NCBI RefSeq assembly: GCF_001544615.1
Contig: NZ_FCNV02000007.1
Location: 1-64,000 of the forward strand
From: Caballeronia concitans
GTDB lineage: Bacteria > Pseudomonadota > Gammaproteobacteria > Burkholderiales > Burkholderiaceae
Direction: 5' to 3'
Length of the DNA: 64,000 nucleotides
In this document: piece after piece, positions 26,319-36,302 of the stretch
How positions within the stretch are numbered: the first letter of the stretch is position 1
Layout: every line of letters starts with the position of its first letter
Made by a program: the position numbers and the translations under genes
The notes under the pieces: model-generated
The model's input: only the letters and a program-made list of their open reading frames with translations
What the model was told of the DNA's origin: nothing
Database searches by the model: none

Positions 26319-27137
26319 ATGAGCGTCGTCAACTCACCCGCGGCATCGTCGGTCACGGCCGACACCACTGCCTGGCGCGTGCTCTCCGCGAGCACGTTCG
26401 CGTTCAACATCTGCTTCGCGGTCTGGATGATGTTCGCGATTCTCGGCATTCCACTGAAGCAGCAGCTTCATCTCACCGACACCGAATTCGGCCTCATCGC
26501 CGCCACGCCCGTGCTGACGGGATCGCTTGCGCGCGTGCCGCTCGGCATCTGGACCGATCGCCACGGCGGACGCATCGTTTTCTTCTGCACGATGGCGGTC
26601 ACCATCGTGCCGATATGGCTCATCGCGTATGCCACCGCGTTCTGGCAATTCCTCGTGCTCGGGCTATTCGTCGGCATTGCGGGCGGATCGTTCTCGGTCG
26701 GAACGCCCTGTGTCGCGCGATGGTTTCCGAAGGCGCGACAGGGCCTCGCGATGGGTGTCTTCGGCGCGGGCAACTCGGGCGCCGCGTTGAACAAGTTCGT
26801 CGCGCCGGTGTTGATGCTCGCGGCCGGCACGTGGGCCATCGTGCCGAGGGTCTATTCCATTCTTCAGGAAGCGCTCTCGAACGTGCGCAAGCATGCAGAG
26901 GCGCGTCACGTGAATGTGACGATCGTCAACGATAGTGGATTCAGTCTCTTGGTCGAGGACGACGGCCTGGGCTACGATCCCGGCGATATGGGCTTCCTCG
27001 ACGAAAGGCACGTCGGTTTTCACATCATGCGCGAGCGAGCGGAGCGGCTCTCGGCCAGGCTTCAACTGACCGGGTCGCCCAGGCGCGGTGCGCGCGTCGA
27101 ACTCATTCTGCCAACTCATGCGCGTCAGGCGGTCTGA
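26319..27137 (+). pseudogene. narK'-'narX in-frame deletion fusion (nitrate transporter N-half joined to sensor kinase ATPase)
   Basis: 272 aa in one open frame made of two unrelated proteins. Residues 1 to about 175 are the first half of a NarK-type MFS nitrate/nitrite transporter: five to six helices, GIWTDRHGGRIVFF loop, and the NarK signature stretch GNSGAALNKFVAPVL. From about residue 178 it becomes the C-terminal HATPase domain of a NarX-type kinase: N-box ILQEALSNVRKHAEA, G1 box EDDGLGYDP, and HVGFHIMRERAERL. The transporter's second half and the kinase's sensor, HAMP and histidine-phosphorylation regions are missing. The NarL regulator gene follows 36 bp on. This is what a deletion from narK to narX, removing the reductase genes, would leave. 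Confidence 0.9.
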
Positions 27138-27173
27138 CGCGCGCACGGCATTCGCCGTCCGGGGATCTTCATC

Positions 27174-27860
27174 ATGACCATCCGCATTCTGCTCATCGAC
27201 GACCACACGCTGTTCCGGTCGGGCGTGCACGCGCTGTTGCAACGCACGCCGGATTTCGAGGTCGTCGGCGAAGCAGCGGATGGACACGAAGGCATCAAAC
27301 GGGCGAAGCAGTTCTGCCCGGACGTCATCCTGCTCGACATCAACATGCCGGGGCTTTCCGGCCTGGAAACGCTGCGGCTGCTCGTGCAGGACGTGCCTCG
27401 GGCGGCCGTGGTCATGCTGACGGTGTCCGAGGACGTGGAGGAATTGTCGGTCGCGCTGCGTGACGGCGCGTGCGGCTTTCTGCTGAAGAACATCGAGGCG
27501 GACACGCTCGCCGCGGCCATCCGTAAGGCGGCGGCGGGTCGGCCCGTGATTGCCGACGACATGACCGCGAAGCTCGTCGCGAGCATGCGCCGCCCGGCCG
27601 CGCAGACGGATGTTGCGCCGGCCGCGAATGCGTCGGTGGCGGCGTCCAATCCGCTCACCTCGCGCGAACGCGACATCATCCGCGAACTGTCTCGCGGCGC
27701 GAGCAACAAGGAAATCGCGCGCACGCTGTCGCTCGCGGAAAGCACCGTCAAGATCCACGTGCGCAACATCCTGCGCAAGCTGAATTTCACGAGCCGCGTC
27801 CAGGTCGCGCTCTATGCAGCCGGGCGCGATGCTGCGTCCGTTCTCACCGAATCCATTTGA
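27174..27860 (+). CDS. narL: NarL-type two-component response regulator
   Basis: 228 aa. Receiver domain at residues 1-120 with acidic pair IDDH near 8-11, phosphoacceptor Asp in VILLDINMPG (about 56), TVSED and the conserved lysine in GFLLKNIEAD. A GerE/LuxR helix-turn-helix covers about 160-222 (LTSRERDIIRELSRGASNKEIARTL and STVKIHVRNILRKL). Intact in all visible key residues. Its partner kinase gene immediately upstream survives only as a fused ATPase fragment, so it may be unphosphorylated or serve another kinase. Confidence 0.92.
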   Translation: MTIRILLIDDHTLFRSGVHALLQRTPDFEVVGEAADGHEGIKRAKQFCPDVILLDINMPGLSGLETLRLLVQDVPRAAVVMLTVSEDVEELSVALRDGACGFLLKNIEADTLAAAIRKAAAGRPVIADDMTAKLVASMRRPAAQTDVAPAANASVAASNPLTSRERDIIRELSRGASNKEIARTLSLAESTVKIHVRNILRKLNFTSRVQVALYAAGRDAASVLTESI

Positions 27861-27912
27861 ACGCCGCCGATGCCCCGAACGGGCCACGCGCGCGTCATTC
27901 GCCAGTCAGATC

Positions 27913-29121
27913 ATGAATCGAAACCACGCTGAAACCTCAATCTCTTCGACGTCCGCACTTCATGGCTTCGCGCCGCTGACGATTCGCGGGCGCAGCCTGC
28001 TGCCCATCGTGCAGGGCGGCATGGGAGTCGGCATCTCCGCGCATCGGCTGGCGGGAAGCGTCGCGCGCGAAGGCGCCGTCGGAACGATCGCGAGCATCGA
28101 CTTGCGTCATCATCACGCGGACCTGACCGCCGCGTGCAAGGCCGATCCGTCGCGCGAAACGCTCGAGCAGGCGAATCTCACGGCGCTCGCGCGCGAGATC
28201 CGCAGCGCGAAGGCGTTGTCGGAAGGGCGCGGCATGATCGCCGTCAACGTGATGAAAGCGGTCAGCGCGCACGCCGACTACGTGCGCGTGGCCTGCGACG
28301 AAGGCGCGGACGCCATCGTGATGGGCGCGGGCCTGCCGCTCGACCTGCCCGATCTGACCGAAGGCCGCGACATCGCGCTGATCCCGATTCTCTCCGACAG
28401 CCGCGGCGTCAATCTCGTCCTCAAGAAGTGGATGAAGAAGGGGCGCTTGCCGGACGCCATCGTGATCGAGCATCCTGCGCACGCGGGCGGACATCTCGGC
28501 GTGACGGACGTATCGGACATGAACAACGAGCGCTTCGGATTCGCGCGCGTGCTCGAAGAACTGGAGACGGTGTTCAAGACGCTCGGCATCACGAGAGCGG
28601 ACGTGCCGGTGATCGTCGCGGGCGGCATCAACAGTCACGAAGCGGTGCGCACGTGGCTCGCGGCGGGCGCGAACGGCGTGCAGATCGGCACGCCATTTGC
28701 CGTCACCGAGGAAGGCGACGCGCATCCGGAGTTCAAGCGCGTGCTCGTGGAAGCCACGCCGGACGATATCGTCGAGTTCATCAGCGTGACCGGGCTGCCC
28801 GCGCGCGCGGTCAAGACGCCGTGGCTCACGCGTTATCTGCGCAACGAAGAACGCATTCGCACCAAGATCGGCGCGCGCAAGCAGACGTGCCCGACCGCAC
28901 TCGAATGCCTGAGCGTGTGCGGTTTGCGCGATGGCATCGAGAAGTTCGGCCACTTCTGCATCGATACGCGGCTCGCGGCGGCGCTGCGCGGCGATGTCGG
29001 CAACGGACTCTTTTTCCGTGGCCGCGAGAAACTGCCGTTCGGCGCGGCGATTCGCAGCGTGCGCGAGTTGATCGAACTGCTGCTGACCGGTACGACGAAA
29101 GCGGCCGCCGCCGGCTGCTGA
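27913..29121 (+). CDS. nitronate monooxygenase-like FMN protein (nar-cluster type)
   Basis: 402 aa from ATG 27913, 52 bp after narL. A TIM-barrel flavoprotein: PIVQGGMGVGISAHRLAGSVA at the start, DAIVMGAGLP, EHPAHAGGHLG with the conserved His region, VIVAGGINSHE and ANGVQIGTPFAVTEE for phosphate binding. It has a C-terminal extension with clustered cysteines (CPTALECLSVCG and later GHFCID), absent from the shorter homologue at 49115. Such a gene is often found beside narXL; its reaction there is not established. Possible metal or disulphide role for the cysteines. Confidence 0.82.
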   Translation: MNRNHAETSISSTSALHGFAPLTIRGRSLLPIVQGGMGVGISAHRLAGSVAREGAVGTIASIDLRHHHADLTAACKADPSRETLEQANLTALAREIRSAKALSEGRGMIAVNVMKAVSAHADYVRVACDEGADAIVMGAGLPLDLPDLTEGRDIALIPILSDSRGVNLVLKKWMKKGRLPDAIVIEHPAHAGGHLGVTDVSDMNNERFGFARVLEELETVFKTLGITRADVPVIVAGGINSHEAVRTWLAAGANGVQIGTPFAVTEEGDAHPEFKRVLVEATPDDIVEFISVTGLPARAVKTPWLTRYLRNEERIRTKIGARKQTCPTALECLSVCGLRDGIEKFGHFCIDTRLAAALRGDVGNGLFFRGREKLPFGAAIRSVRELIELLLTGTTKAAAAGC

Positions 29122-29194
29122 ATCGAATTCGGTGGATCGTTGGTTGCCCGCCAGCCTCCTACGCTAAGGGCGATCAACAAAGAACCACGACGTC

Positions 29195-29413
29195 ATGGCC
29201 AAACGATTCCCTCTGCATCCGAAGCATCCGGAACGCAATTGCTGGGGCTGCGACCACCATTGCGCGGCGAACGCCATGCGCTGCGGCAACGGATCGAACC
29301 GCACGCAACATCCGGCCGAATTGATGGGCGACGACTGGTACACGTTCGGCGATTGGGGCTTCGAAGTCGCCGACGACGCAACGTCGATCGAGACGTCAGC
29401 CACCAAGTCGTAA
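29195..29413 (+). CDS. DUF3079-family small protein
   Basis: 72 aa with four cysteines in the order C-x2-C-x3-C-x6-C (NCWGCDHHCAANAMRCGNG) plus adjacent histidines, suggesting metal binding. It ends in GDDWYTFGDWGFEV and an acidic tail. This matches DUF3079, a family of unknown function in beta-proteobacteria. Monocistronic between the NMO-like gene and a hypothetical gene. Confidence 0.85.
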   Translation: MAKRFPLHPKHPERNCWGCDHHCAANAMRCGNGSNRTQHPAELMGDDWYTFGDWGFEVADDATSIETSATKS

Positions 29414-29526
29414 CGCGTTTCGAAACAGACTGAACGCAAAAGCGTACTGCGTATTCGGTCTACTCCTACGCGGCCGCCCGAACGCGCTGCCTAGAATGGG
29501 ACAACTCAAATCACCGCGTTGTCACC

Positions 29527-29958
29527 ATGCCCATGAAGCTCGAATTCGAAACACCGGAAGGCCGTCTTTCGCTGCGCGTCGACGATGTCCAGTTCGTGGC
29601 CTACGACGCCGCCGAAACCTCGATGCGATCCATGTACACGTTCGTCGAGCGCATGCGTGACATGGGCCTCGGCGGTCTCGCCGAGACGCATGCGCGGCTG
29701 CTTGCACAGAACCGCGTCAACGTGATGGAACTGCGCGAAGCACACGACGACGCGCAAACGCTGCTCGCGTGCGGCGCGGTCGGCGACGCGATGGACGACA
29801 CGATCTTGCCAAGGCTCGCGATATTGCGGGAGAACATCGGAGAGACGCATCGGCAGATGCGCGCGAGCGTCGACCGGCTGGCCGCATTGTCGGCGGCGTG
29901 CCATCGCGCATTGAGCCAGATTCCCGGTTACAGGCCGCCGAAGTCCGCGCGCGGTTGA
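29527..29958 (+). CDS. hypothetical alpha-helical protein
   Basis: 143 aa, mostly helical by composition, with a short beta start (MKLEFETPEGRLSLRVDDVQFV). No signal peptide or membrane segment. ATG 29527; a second ATG at 29533. A promoter-like TAGAAT (29492-29497) lies 30 bp upstream. I do not recognise a family. Convergent with the next gene, 13 bp between stops. Confidence 0.65.
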   Translation: MPMKLEFETPEGRLSLRVDDVQFVAYDAAETSMRSMYTFVERMRDMGLGGLAETHARLLAQNRVNVMELREAHDDAQTLLACGAVGDAMDDTILPRLAILRENIGETHRQMRASVDRLAALSAACHRALSQIPGYRPPKSARG

Positions 29959-29971
29959 AGAAGCCGAACCG

Positions 29972-30274
29972 TCAGCCGCCGGAGTACTTTCGCAACAGCG
30001 CGTTGACATCGATGCGCTGTCCTTGCAGCAAGAGCAGCCGCGCATGCAACACGAGATTCTCAATCAGAAGCAGCGCGGTCGTGAGCATGTAAGTGAGATT
30101 GACATCGCCGGCGTTCAGGCCGCTCGCCTGCAGATTACGATGTTTCTCCAGTAACGAAGTCAACACCAGACTGCGCAGTTCCGGTTCGCCGAACGGCAAA
30201 TCGCCGTAATCGACGGGATCTTCACGTTCGAGTTCCGCGAGCAGGCCCGTCAATTCGCTGATGGTCACTTCCAT
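29972..30274 (-). CDS. hypothetical small helical protein
   Basis: 100 aa with an acidic N-terminus (LAELEREDPVDYGDLPFGEPE) and a hydrophobic helix (about residues 64-86, MLTTALLLIENLVLHARLLLL) that could be a coiled-coil or membrane-associated. GGAGACGTC lies upstream of ATG 30274. No known family recognised. Confidence 0.65.
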   Translation of the reverse strand: MEVTISELTGLLAELEREDPVDYGDLPFGEPELRSLVLTSLLEKHRNLQASGLNAGDVNLTYMLTTALLLIENLVLHARLLLLQGQRIDVNALLRKYSGG

Positions 30275-30402
30275 GACGTCTCCGGCGTGAGGTTGCGTGG
30301 ACGGTGAACAGCGCCTTCATGATGCCACGGGAACGCCCGCGGCAGCGTCGCGAGACGCGGCGTACACTGAATCGTCGACAATTTCCGCAGACGATCCGCA
30401 CG

Positions 30403-30723
30403 ATGGCCAGGCGCGCGACCGAACCGTGGTATCACCCGCCGCAGGAAGAAGTCTGCGCGCTATGCGGCCGTCCGGTGCCGCCGTCCGAACGCGACTTGCA
30501 TCACCTCGTGCCGAAGTCGCAGGGCGGACGCGAGACGGCGGTGTTTCATCGTATCTGTCATCGGCAATTGCATGCGTTGTTCAGCGAAAAGCAACTCGCG
30601 CAGCAGTTTTCGACCGTCGAAGCGCTGCTCGCGGACGATCAGGTGCGCGGCTTCGTCGAATGGGTAAAGACGAAGCCGAACGGGTCCTATCAGCGCACGC
30701 GGCGTTCCTCGCGCAAGCCGTAG
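30403..30723 (+). CDS. HNH-type nuclease-like protein
   Basis: 106 aa from ATG 30403. It has the Cys pair CALCGRP, then DLHHLVPKSQGG (the first His pair of the HNH/treble-clef motif) and RICHRQLHALF, which provides the third histidine and a cysteine. So a zinc-bound HNH fold is likely. No restriction or CRISPR partner nearby. The last 34 bp overlap the 3' end of the convergent gene at 30690. Function of stand-alone members is unclear. Confidence 0.8.
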   Translation: MARRATEPWYHPPQEEVCALCGRPVPPSERDLHHLVPKSQGGRETAVFHRICHRQLHALFSEKQLAQQFSTVEALLADDQVRGFVEWVKTKPNGSYQRTRRSSRKP

Positions 30724-31022
30724 CCGCGCGGTTCCGGTGCGCTCCATCGCGCGCGCGGAACGTCTTTCTTCAGCGCCGACATGCCGAAGCGCTGCATGAC
30801 GTAGCTCTCCAGCACGAGATACAGATCCGCTTCGCGCGCGCGGGTGCCCCATCGGCTATTGCCCGCGACGGACGCCACCGTGAACCACGAGTGCGGCGGA
30901 AAAAGCTCGACGCGCAGCACGTCGCGTTCCAGAATCCTGAGCCGCCCGGTATCGGGATGAAATTCCGCCGTGACGGTGCCTTCCGGTAAATCGATGCTCA
31001 CCCTCGTTGCATTCGCCTGCAT
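30690..31022 (-). CDS. hypothetical protein
   Basis: 110 aa from ATG 31022 with GAGGGCGAG upstream; the longer frame to 31265 extends into non-coding DNA. The middle is a beta-rich region (ATRVSIDLPEGTVTAEFHPDTGRL) followed by FPPHSWFTVASVAGNS. The C-terminus is basic. Overlaps the convergent HNH gene by 34 bp. No family recognised with confidence. Confidence 0.6.
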   Translation of the reverse strand: MQANATRVSIDLPEGTVTAEFHPDTGRLRILERDVLRVELFPPHSWFTVASVAGNSRWGTRAREADLYLVLESYVMQRFGMSALKKDVPRARWSAPEPRGYGLREERRVR

Positions 31023-31386
31023 GATCTCGCCCTCTCTTTGGTTCCGATACGCTAGTCGCGCGTCTGTGACGACGTTATGACCGACGTTCGCTCTCGAATA
31101 GTCCTGCTCATGGAGGGCTCCAGAAAGAGGCCGCCCGCGGTTCAAGCAGAGATATTCTGATAGGCATACAGTAACGAGAGTCCGCGCCGACGCCGAAGTA
31201 TCGGCAGCATCGGCTATCAAGCCCAAACGGACGCAAAGCGTGCTGGCGAACGTTGGCCTTCGCACATAAAATGCCGCGCCTCAGGCAGCCACGCACCTGA
31301 TTCAGCCGCGCTTTCCTCTCGCGTTTTCCAACGCGTGAAGGCGCGGTTGCATGTCCTTACATCAAAATCAAAGAGGGAAATCGTTC
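31023..31386. other. 364-bp divergent intergenic region
   Basis: Between the minus-strand hypothetical and the alcohol dehydrogenase gene. No gene seen. A CATAAAAT (31264-31271) is a possible minus-10 box for the dehydrogenase about 120 bp upstream of its start. No further regulatory element recognised. Confidence 0.5.
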
Positions 31387-32445
31387 ATGTTGAAAGCGTA
31401 TTCGTATGCAGCGTCCGCAGCCGACAAGCCGCTCGGTCCGCTCGAAATTCAGCGCCGCGATGTCGGCCCGAACGACGTGCGCATCGACATTCTGTTTTGC
31501 GGCGTCTGCCATTCCGATCTGCACATGGCGCGCAACGAATGGGGCGGCACGAACTATCCGATCGTGCCGGGCCATGAGATCGTCGGTCGCGTGTCCGAAG
31601 TCGGATCGGACGTAACGAAGTTCAAGGCGGGCGACCTCGCGGGCGTCGGCTGCATGGTGGATTCGTGTCGCGTTTGCGATGCCTGCAAGGAAGGTCTCGA
31701 ACAGTATTGCGAAAGTCCCGAGAGCTTCACGCAAACCTACAACTCGCCGGACAAGAAGACGGGCGGCGTGACCTATGGCGGCTATTCGACGTCGGTCGTC
31801 GTCGATGAAGCGTTCACGCTGCGCATTCCCGAGAATCTCGAACTGGCCGCGGTCGCGCCGCTGCTGTGCGCGGGCATCACGACGTATTCGCCGCTGCGCC
31901 ACTGGAACGTGAAGCCGGGCGACAAGGTCGGCATCGTGGGCCTGGGCGGACTCGGGCATATGGGCGTGAAGATCGCGGCGGCGATGGGCGCGCATGTCGT
32001 GCTCTTCACCACGTCGCCGAACAAGATCGACGATGCGAAGCGTCTGGGCGCGAGCGAAGTAGTCGTGTCGAAGGATCCGGACCAGATGGCCGCGCACGCG
32101 AACAGCTTCGATTTCATCCTGAACACGGTGGCGGCGTCGCATAACCTCGATCAGTTCATTGCGCTGCTCAAGCGCGATGCCACGATGACGCTGGTGGGCG
32201 CGCCGGAGCATCCGCATCCGTCGCCTTCGGTGATGAACATGATCTTCAAGCGCCGCTCGCTGGCCGGTTCGCTGATCGGCGGCATTGCGGAGACGCAGGA
32301 AATGCTCGACTTCTGCGGCAAGCACGGCATCACGTCCGACATCGAAATGATCCGCATGGACGAGGTCAACACGGCGTACGAGCGCATGCTGAAGAGCGAC
32401 GTGAAGTATCGCTTCGTGATCGATATGGCGACGATGGAGCGGTAA
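31387..32445 (+). CDS. yahK: zinc-dependent NAD(P)H alcohol dehydrogenase (YahK/CAD type)
   Basis: 352 aa from ATG 31387; the in-frame start at 31351 extends into leader sequence. AGAGGGA lies upstream. Catalytic zinc ligands are in GVCHSDLH and GHEIVGRV, and the structural zinc cysteines in MVDSCRVCDACKEGLEQYC. The cofactor site is VGLGGLGHMGVKIA. The sequence closely follows E. coli YahK (LLCAGITTYSPLRHW, SFDFILNTVAA, MIKRR/IGGI.ETQEMLDF). It reduces a broad range of aldehydes to alcohols, probably as detoxification. Monocistronic, followed by a GC hairpin. Confidence 0.93.
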   Translation: MLKAYSYAASAADKPLGPLEIQRRDVGPNDVRIDILFCGVCHSDLHMARNEWGGTNYPIVPGHEIVGRVSEVGSDVTKFKAGDLAGVGCMVDSCRVCDACKEGLEQYCESPESFTQTYNSPDKKTGGVTYGGYSTSVVVDEAFTLRIPENLELAAVAPLLCAGITTYSPLRHWNVKPGDKVGIVGLGGLGHMGVKIAAAMGAHVVLFTTSPNKIDDAKRLGASEVVVSKDPDQMAAHANSFDFILNTVAASHNLDQFIALLKRDATMTLVGAPEHPHPSPSVMNMIFKRRSLAGSLIGGIAETQEMLDFCGKHGITSDIEMIRMDEVNTAYERMLKSDVKYRFVIDMATMER

Positions 32446-32467
32446 GCGCTTTTGTTCGGCGGCGCGC

Positions 32468-32498
32468 GGCGGGCCGGCTGAAGCCGAGGCGGCCCGCC
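32468..32498 (+). terminator. GC-rich hairpin after the alcohol dehydrogenase gene
   Basis: GGCGGGCCG (32468-32476) pairs with CGGCCCGCC (32490-32498) over a 13-nt loop, 22 bp past the stop codon. There is no U-tract directly after, so intrinsic termination is possible but unproven. Confidence 0.5.
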
Positions 32499-32595
32499 CG
32501 CCGCCGCTTGCAACAAACTGTCCTTCGGCTTGCTGACGAATGGGAAGGCGACGCAGAATCGAAAACTGCCTCGCCAATTTTCCATCGAGCATGCC

Positions 32596-33933
32596 ATGAC
32601 GACGAAGCTCATCAGTTTCTTCGCAGTCCGTGACGCGCACGCGTCTTTCGAGAATCATCGGCGCTATTGCGCGAGGCGCGGCTACGCGCACGAATATGTC
32701 GATGCGAGCGGTATCGGCTGGACGCATCTGCGCACGGTGCTGAAGTATCAGACGCTGCTGCGCAGGCTGCGCGCATCGGCTGAAGGCGATCTCGTGCTGC
32801 TGCTCACGCAGGACTGTCTGATCGTGCGCGACATCGCGTGCGAAGCGTTGCTCGGTGCGGGCCGCGACCATATCACCGTGTCGATGGGCGATGCAGAGAC
32901 CGACACCGTCATCGGCGCATTCCAGTTGTGGCGCAACACGGCGGCATCGCGAGAAGCGGTGGAGCGCCTGTGCGCGCGTGCGAAATTCGGTGCGTCGGCC
33001 GCGAGCGAATCGGAACTGCTGCGCGCGACGTCGCCGTTCGGATACATGGCGTGCTTCGACGGCGTGCATCCGGTGACGCCCGCCGCGTGGCATATCGATC
33101 CGACGTGGACGCAATGGCGCGCGTTCACCATCGCGCTCGCCGATATTCCCGATGCGCCGCCCAATCAGCCCGTCCACGCCGATCTGCGCGATCTCTTCGC
33201 AGAGCACATCAACGATTGCCAGTCTAGAGCGCGGCCTTATCTGAGTCTGCCGCCGCCGTCCGCGCCGAATTCCGCCGAATCTGCCTACGAGGCGCTGAAC
33301 CCCGACGCGCCTGTCGCGCTCGTCATGCTCTATACGCCGAACATCCGCGCGTACGGCGAGATCGCGGAGCGCAACCTGCGCCGATATTGCGCGCGACACG
33401 GCTACGCGCTGCATTTATATCGCGACGTGCCATCCGATGCCGGTCACGGCGCGAGCGGCAACTGGCTGAAGCCGTGGGTGCTGCGACGTCATTTGCCGTC
33501 GCATGAGTGGGTCTTCTGGATCGATGCCGACGTGCTCGTGATCGACCAATCGATGCCGCTCGACACATTGCTCGCGAATCGCGATCGCGTGATCGCAATG
33601 GACATGAGCTGGCAGTTCAACTCGGGCATCATGGGCTTTCGACGCACGCAAGCCAATCTCGACGTGCTCGCGGAAGTGGAAGAGGCGATCGGCGGCGTGG
33701 CGGATAAGTCATCGACTTACGCGAGCGGCGGCGATCAGGAAGCGTTCATCAAGGTGCTGACGCGGCACGGCATGGCAAGCGACGCGGACCTTATCGACTG
33801 CATCACGCTGAACACGCCATATCAGCTTCAGCGACCCGACAGCTTCATGGTTCACTACATGCACATGTGGCCGTCGCTGCGCGCGCTGGCGATGCATTGC
33901 GGCGATCTCGCGAGCCAGATAAACGAAAGGTAA
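32596..33933 (+). CDS. glycosyltransferase-like protein with a duplicated domain
   Basis: 445 aa from ATG 32596. The second half (about 239-430) resembles GT34-type galactosyl/mannosyltransferases: VALVMLYTPN, the YCARHGYALHLYRD strand, KPWVLRRHLP, the metal-binding DAD at 310-312 (WIDADVLVID) and FNSGIMGFR. The first half (about 4-110) repeats the pattern (RRYCARRGYAHEYVD, LKYQTLLRRL) but has TQDC where DAD should be, so it is probably non-catalytic. No signal peptide. Stand-alone gene; the acceptor is unknown. A cell-surface or solute glycosylation role is only a guess. Confidence 0.75.
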   Translation: MTTKLISFFAVRDAHASFENHRRYCARRGYAHEYVDASGIGWTHLRTVLKYQTLLRRLRASAEGDLVLLLTQDCLIVRDIACEALLGAGRDHITVSMGDAETDTVIGAFQLWRNTAASREAVERLCARAKFGASAASESELLRATSPFGYMACFDGVHPVTPAAWHIDPTWTQWRAFTIALADIPDAPPNQPVHADLRDLFAEHINDCQSRARPYLSLPPPSAPNSAESAYEALNPDAPVALVMLYTPNIRAYGEIAERNLRRYCARHGYALHLYRDVPSDAGHGASGNWLKPWVLRRHLPSHEWVFWIDADVLVIDQSMPLDTLLANRDRVIAMDMSWQFNSGIMGFRRTQANLDVLAEVEEAIGGVADKSSTYASGGDQEAFIKVLTRHGMASDADLIDCITLNTPYQLQRPDSFMVHYMHMWPSLRALAMHCGDLASQINER

Positions 33934-34071
33934 ATGTAATGCGTCCGCGTTTGCTGCGACGCAAAAGGCTGAAAAGCCTAGAGAACCTAGTCGTAACTGC
34001 GGCTTTCGGTCAACTGTCGGGGACCGCGCGTGAAGTAAAATGCGAACCTCATTCCACGATAAAACGGACGC

Positions 34072-34419
34072 ATGTTGCGTAAGGCCTGGCGCGGGGAAGA
34101 ACGGTTCTGGAAAGTCTGGTGGCTGCTGGGCCTGCCGCTGCACCTCGCATGGTGGGCGGTGTATCTGTACCTCTGGGGCACCGGCGTCTCGCCCGAATCG
34201 TTCCTCTTGATCACCATCTGGTTCTGGCCCGGCATGCTGGGCCTGTTCGCGGCCTGCGCGGCGCTGTACCTCGCGTGGTGCACGGCGGCGTGGCGATGCT
34301 CCGGCAATGTCGATCGCCGCATGTGGACCTATGTCGCGCGCGTGCTGATCGGCGTCGGCCTTGGGTCGTTTCTCACCGAATGCGTGCTGATTCTCGCCGC
34401 GCCGTTCGTTTCGGGTTGA
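34072..34419 (+). CDS. small integral membrane protein
   Basis: 115 aa with three hydrophobic helices (about residues 16-36, 45-69 and 87-111) and a basic, tryptophan-rich N-terminus (KAWRGEERFWKVWWLLG). Inner-membrane location is likely. No family recognised and no clear ribosome-binding site. It stands between the glycosyltransferase-like gene and the dehydratase gene. Confidence 0.7.
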   Translation: MLRKAWRGEERFWKVWWLLGLPLHLAWWAVYLYLWGTGVSPESFLLITIWFWPGMLGLFAACAALYLAWCTAAWRCSGNVDRRMWTYVARVLIGVGLGSFLTECVLILAAPFVSG

Positions 34420-34543
34420 CGCGCCGATCGCCTTCATCTGTCTCACCCCAAGTAAGCGTTCTCGTAAAAGCCCCAAGCGACGGTGCGCGATGACATCGCT
34501 ACCATCACGCACATCCAGACGGTAACGTGAAGGGAGACGTCGC

Positions 34544-36289
<1,746 letters not shown>

Positions 36290-36302
36290 ACGAATATCGA
36301 CC

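Noticed and set aside
31357-33414. A 685-codon minus-strand frame opposite yahK and the glycosyltransferase-like gene
   Set aside because: Composition is that of a shadow frame (Arg/Ala/His-rich) and it crosses two genes with clear families.
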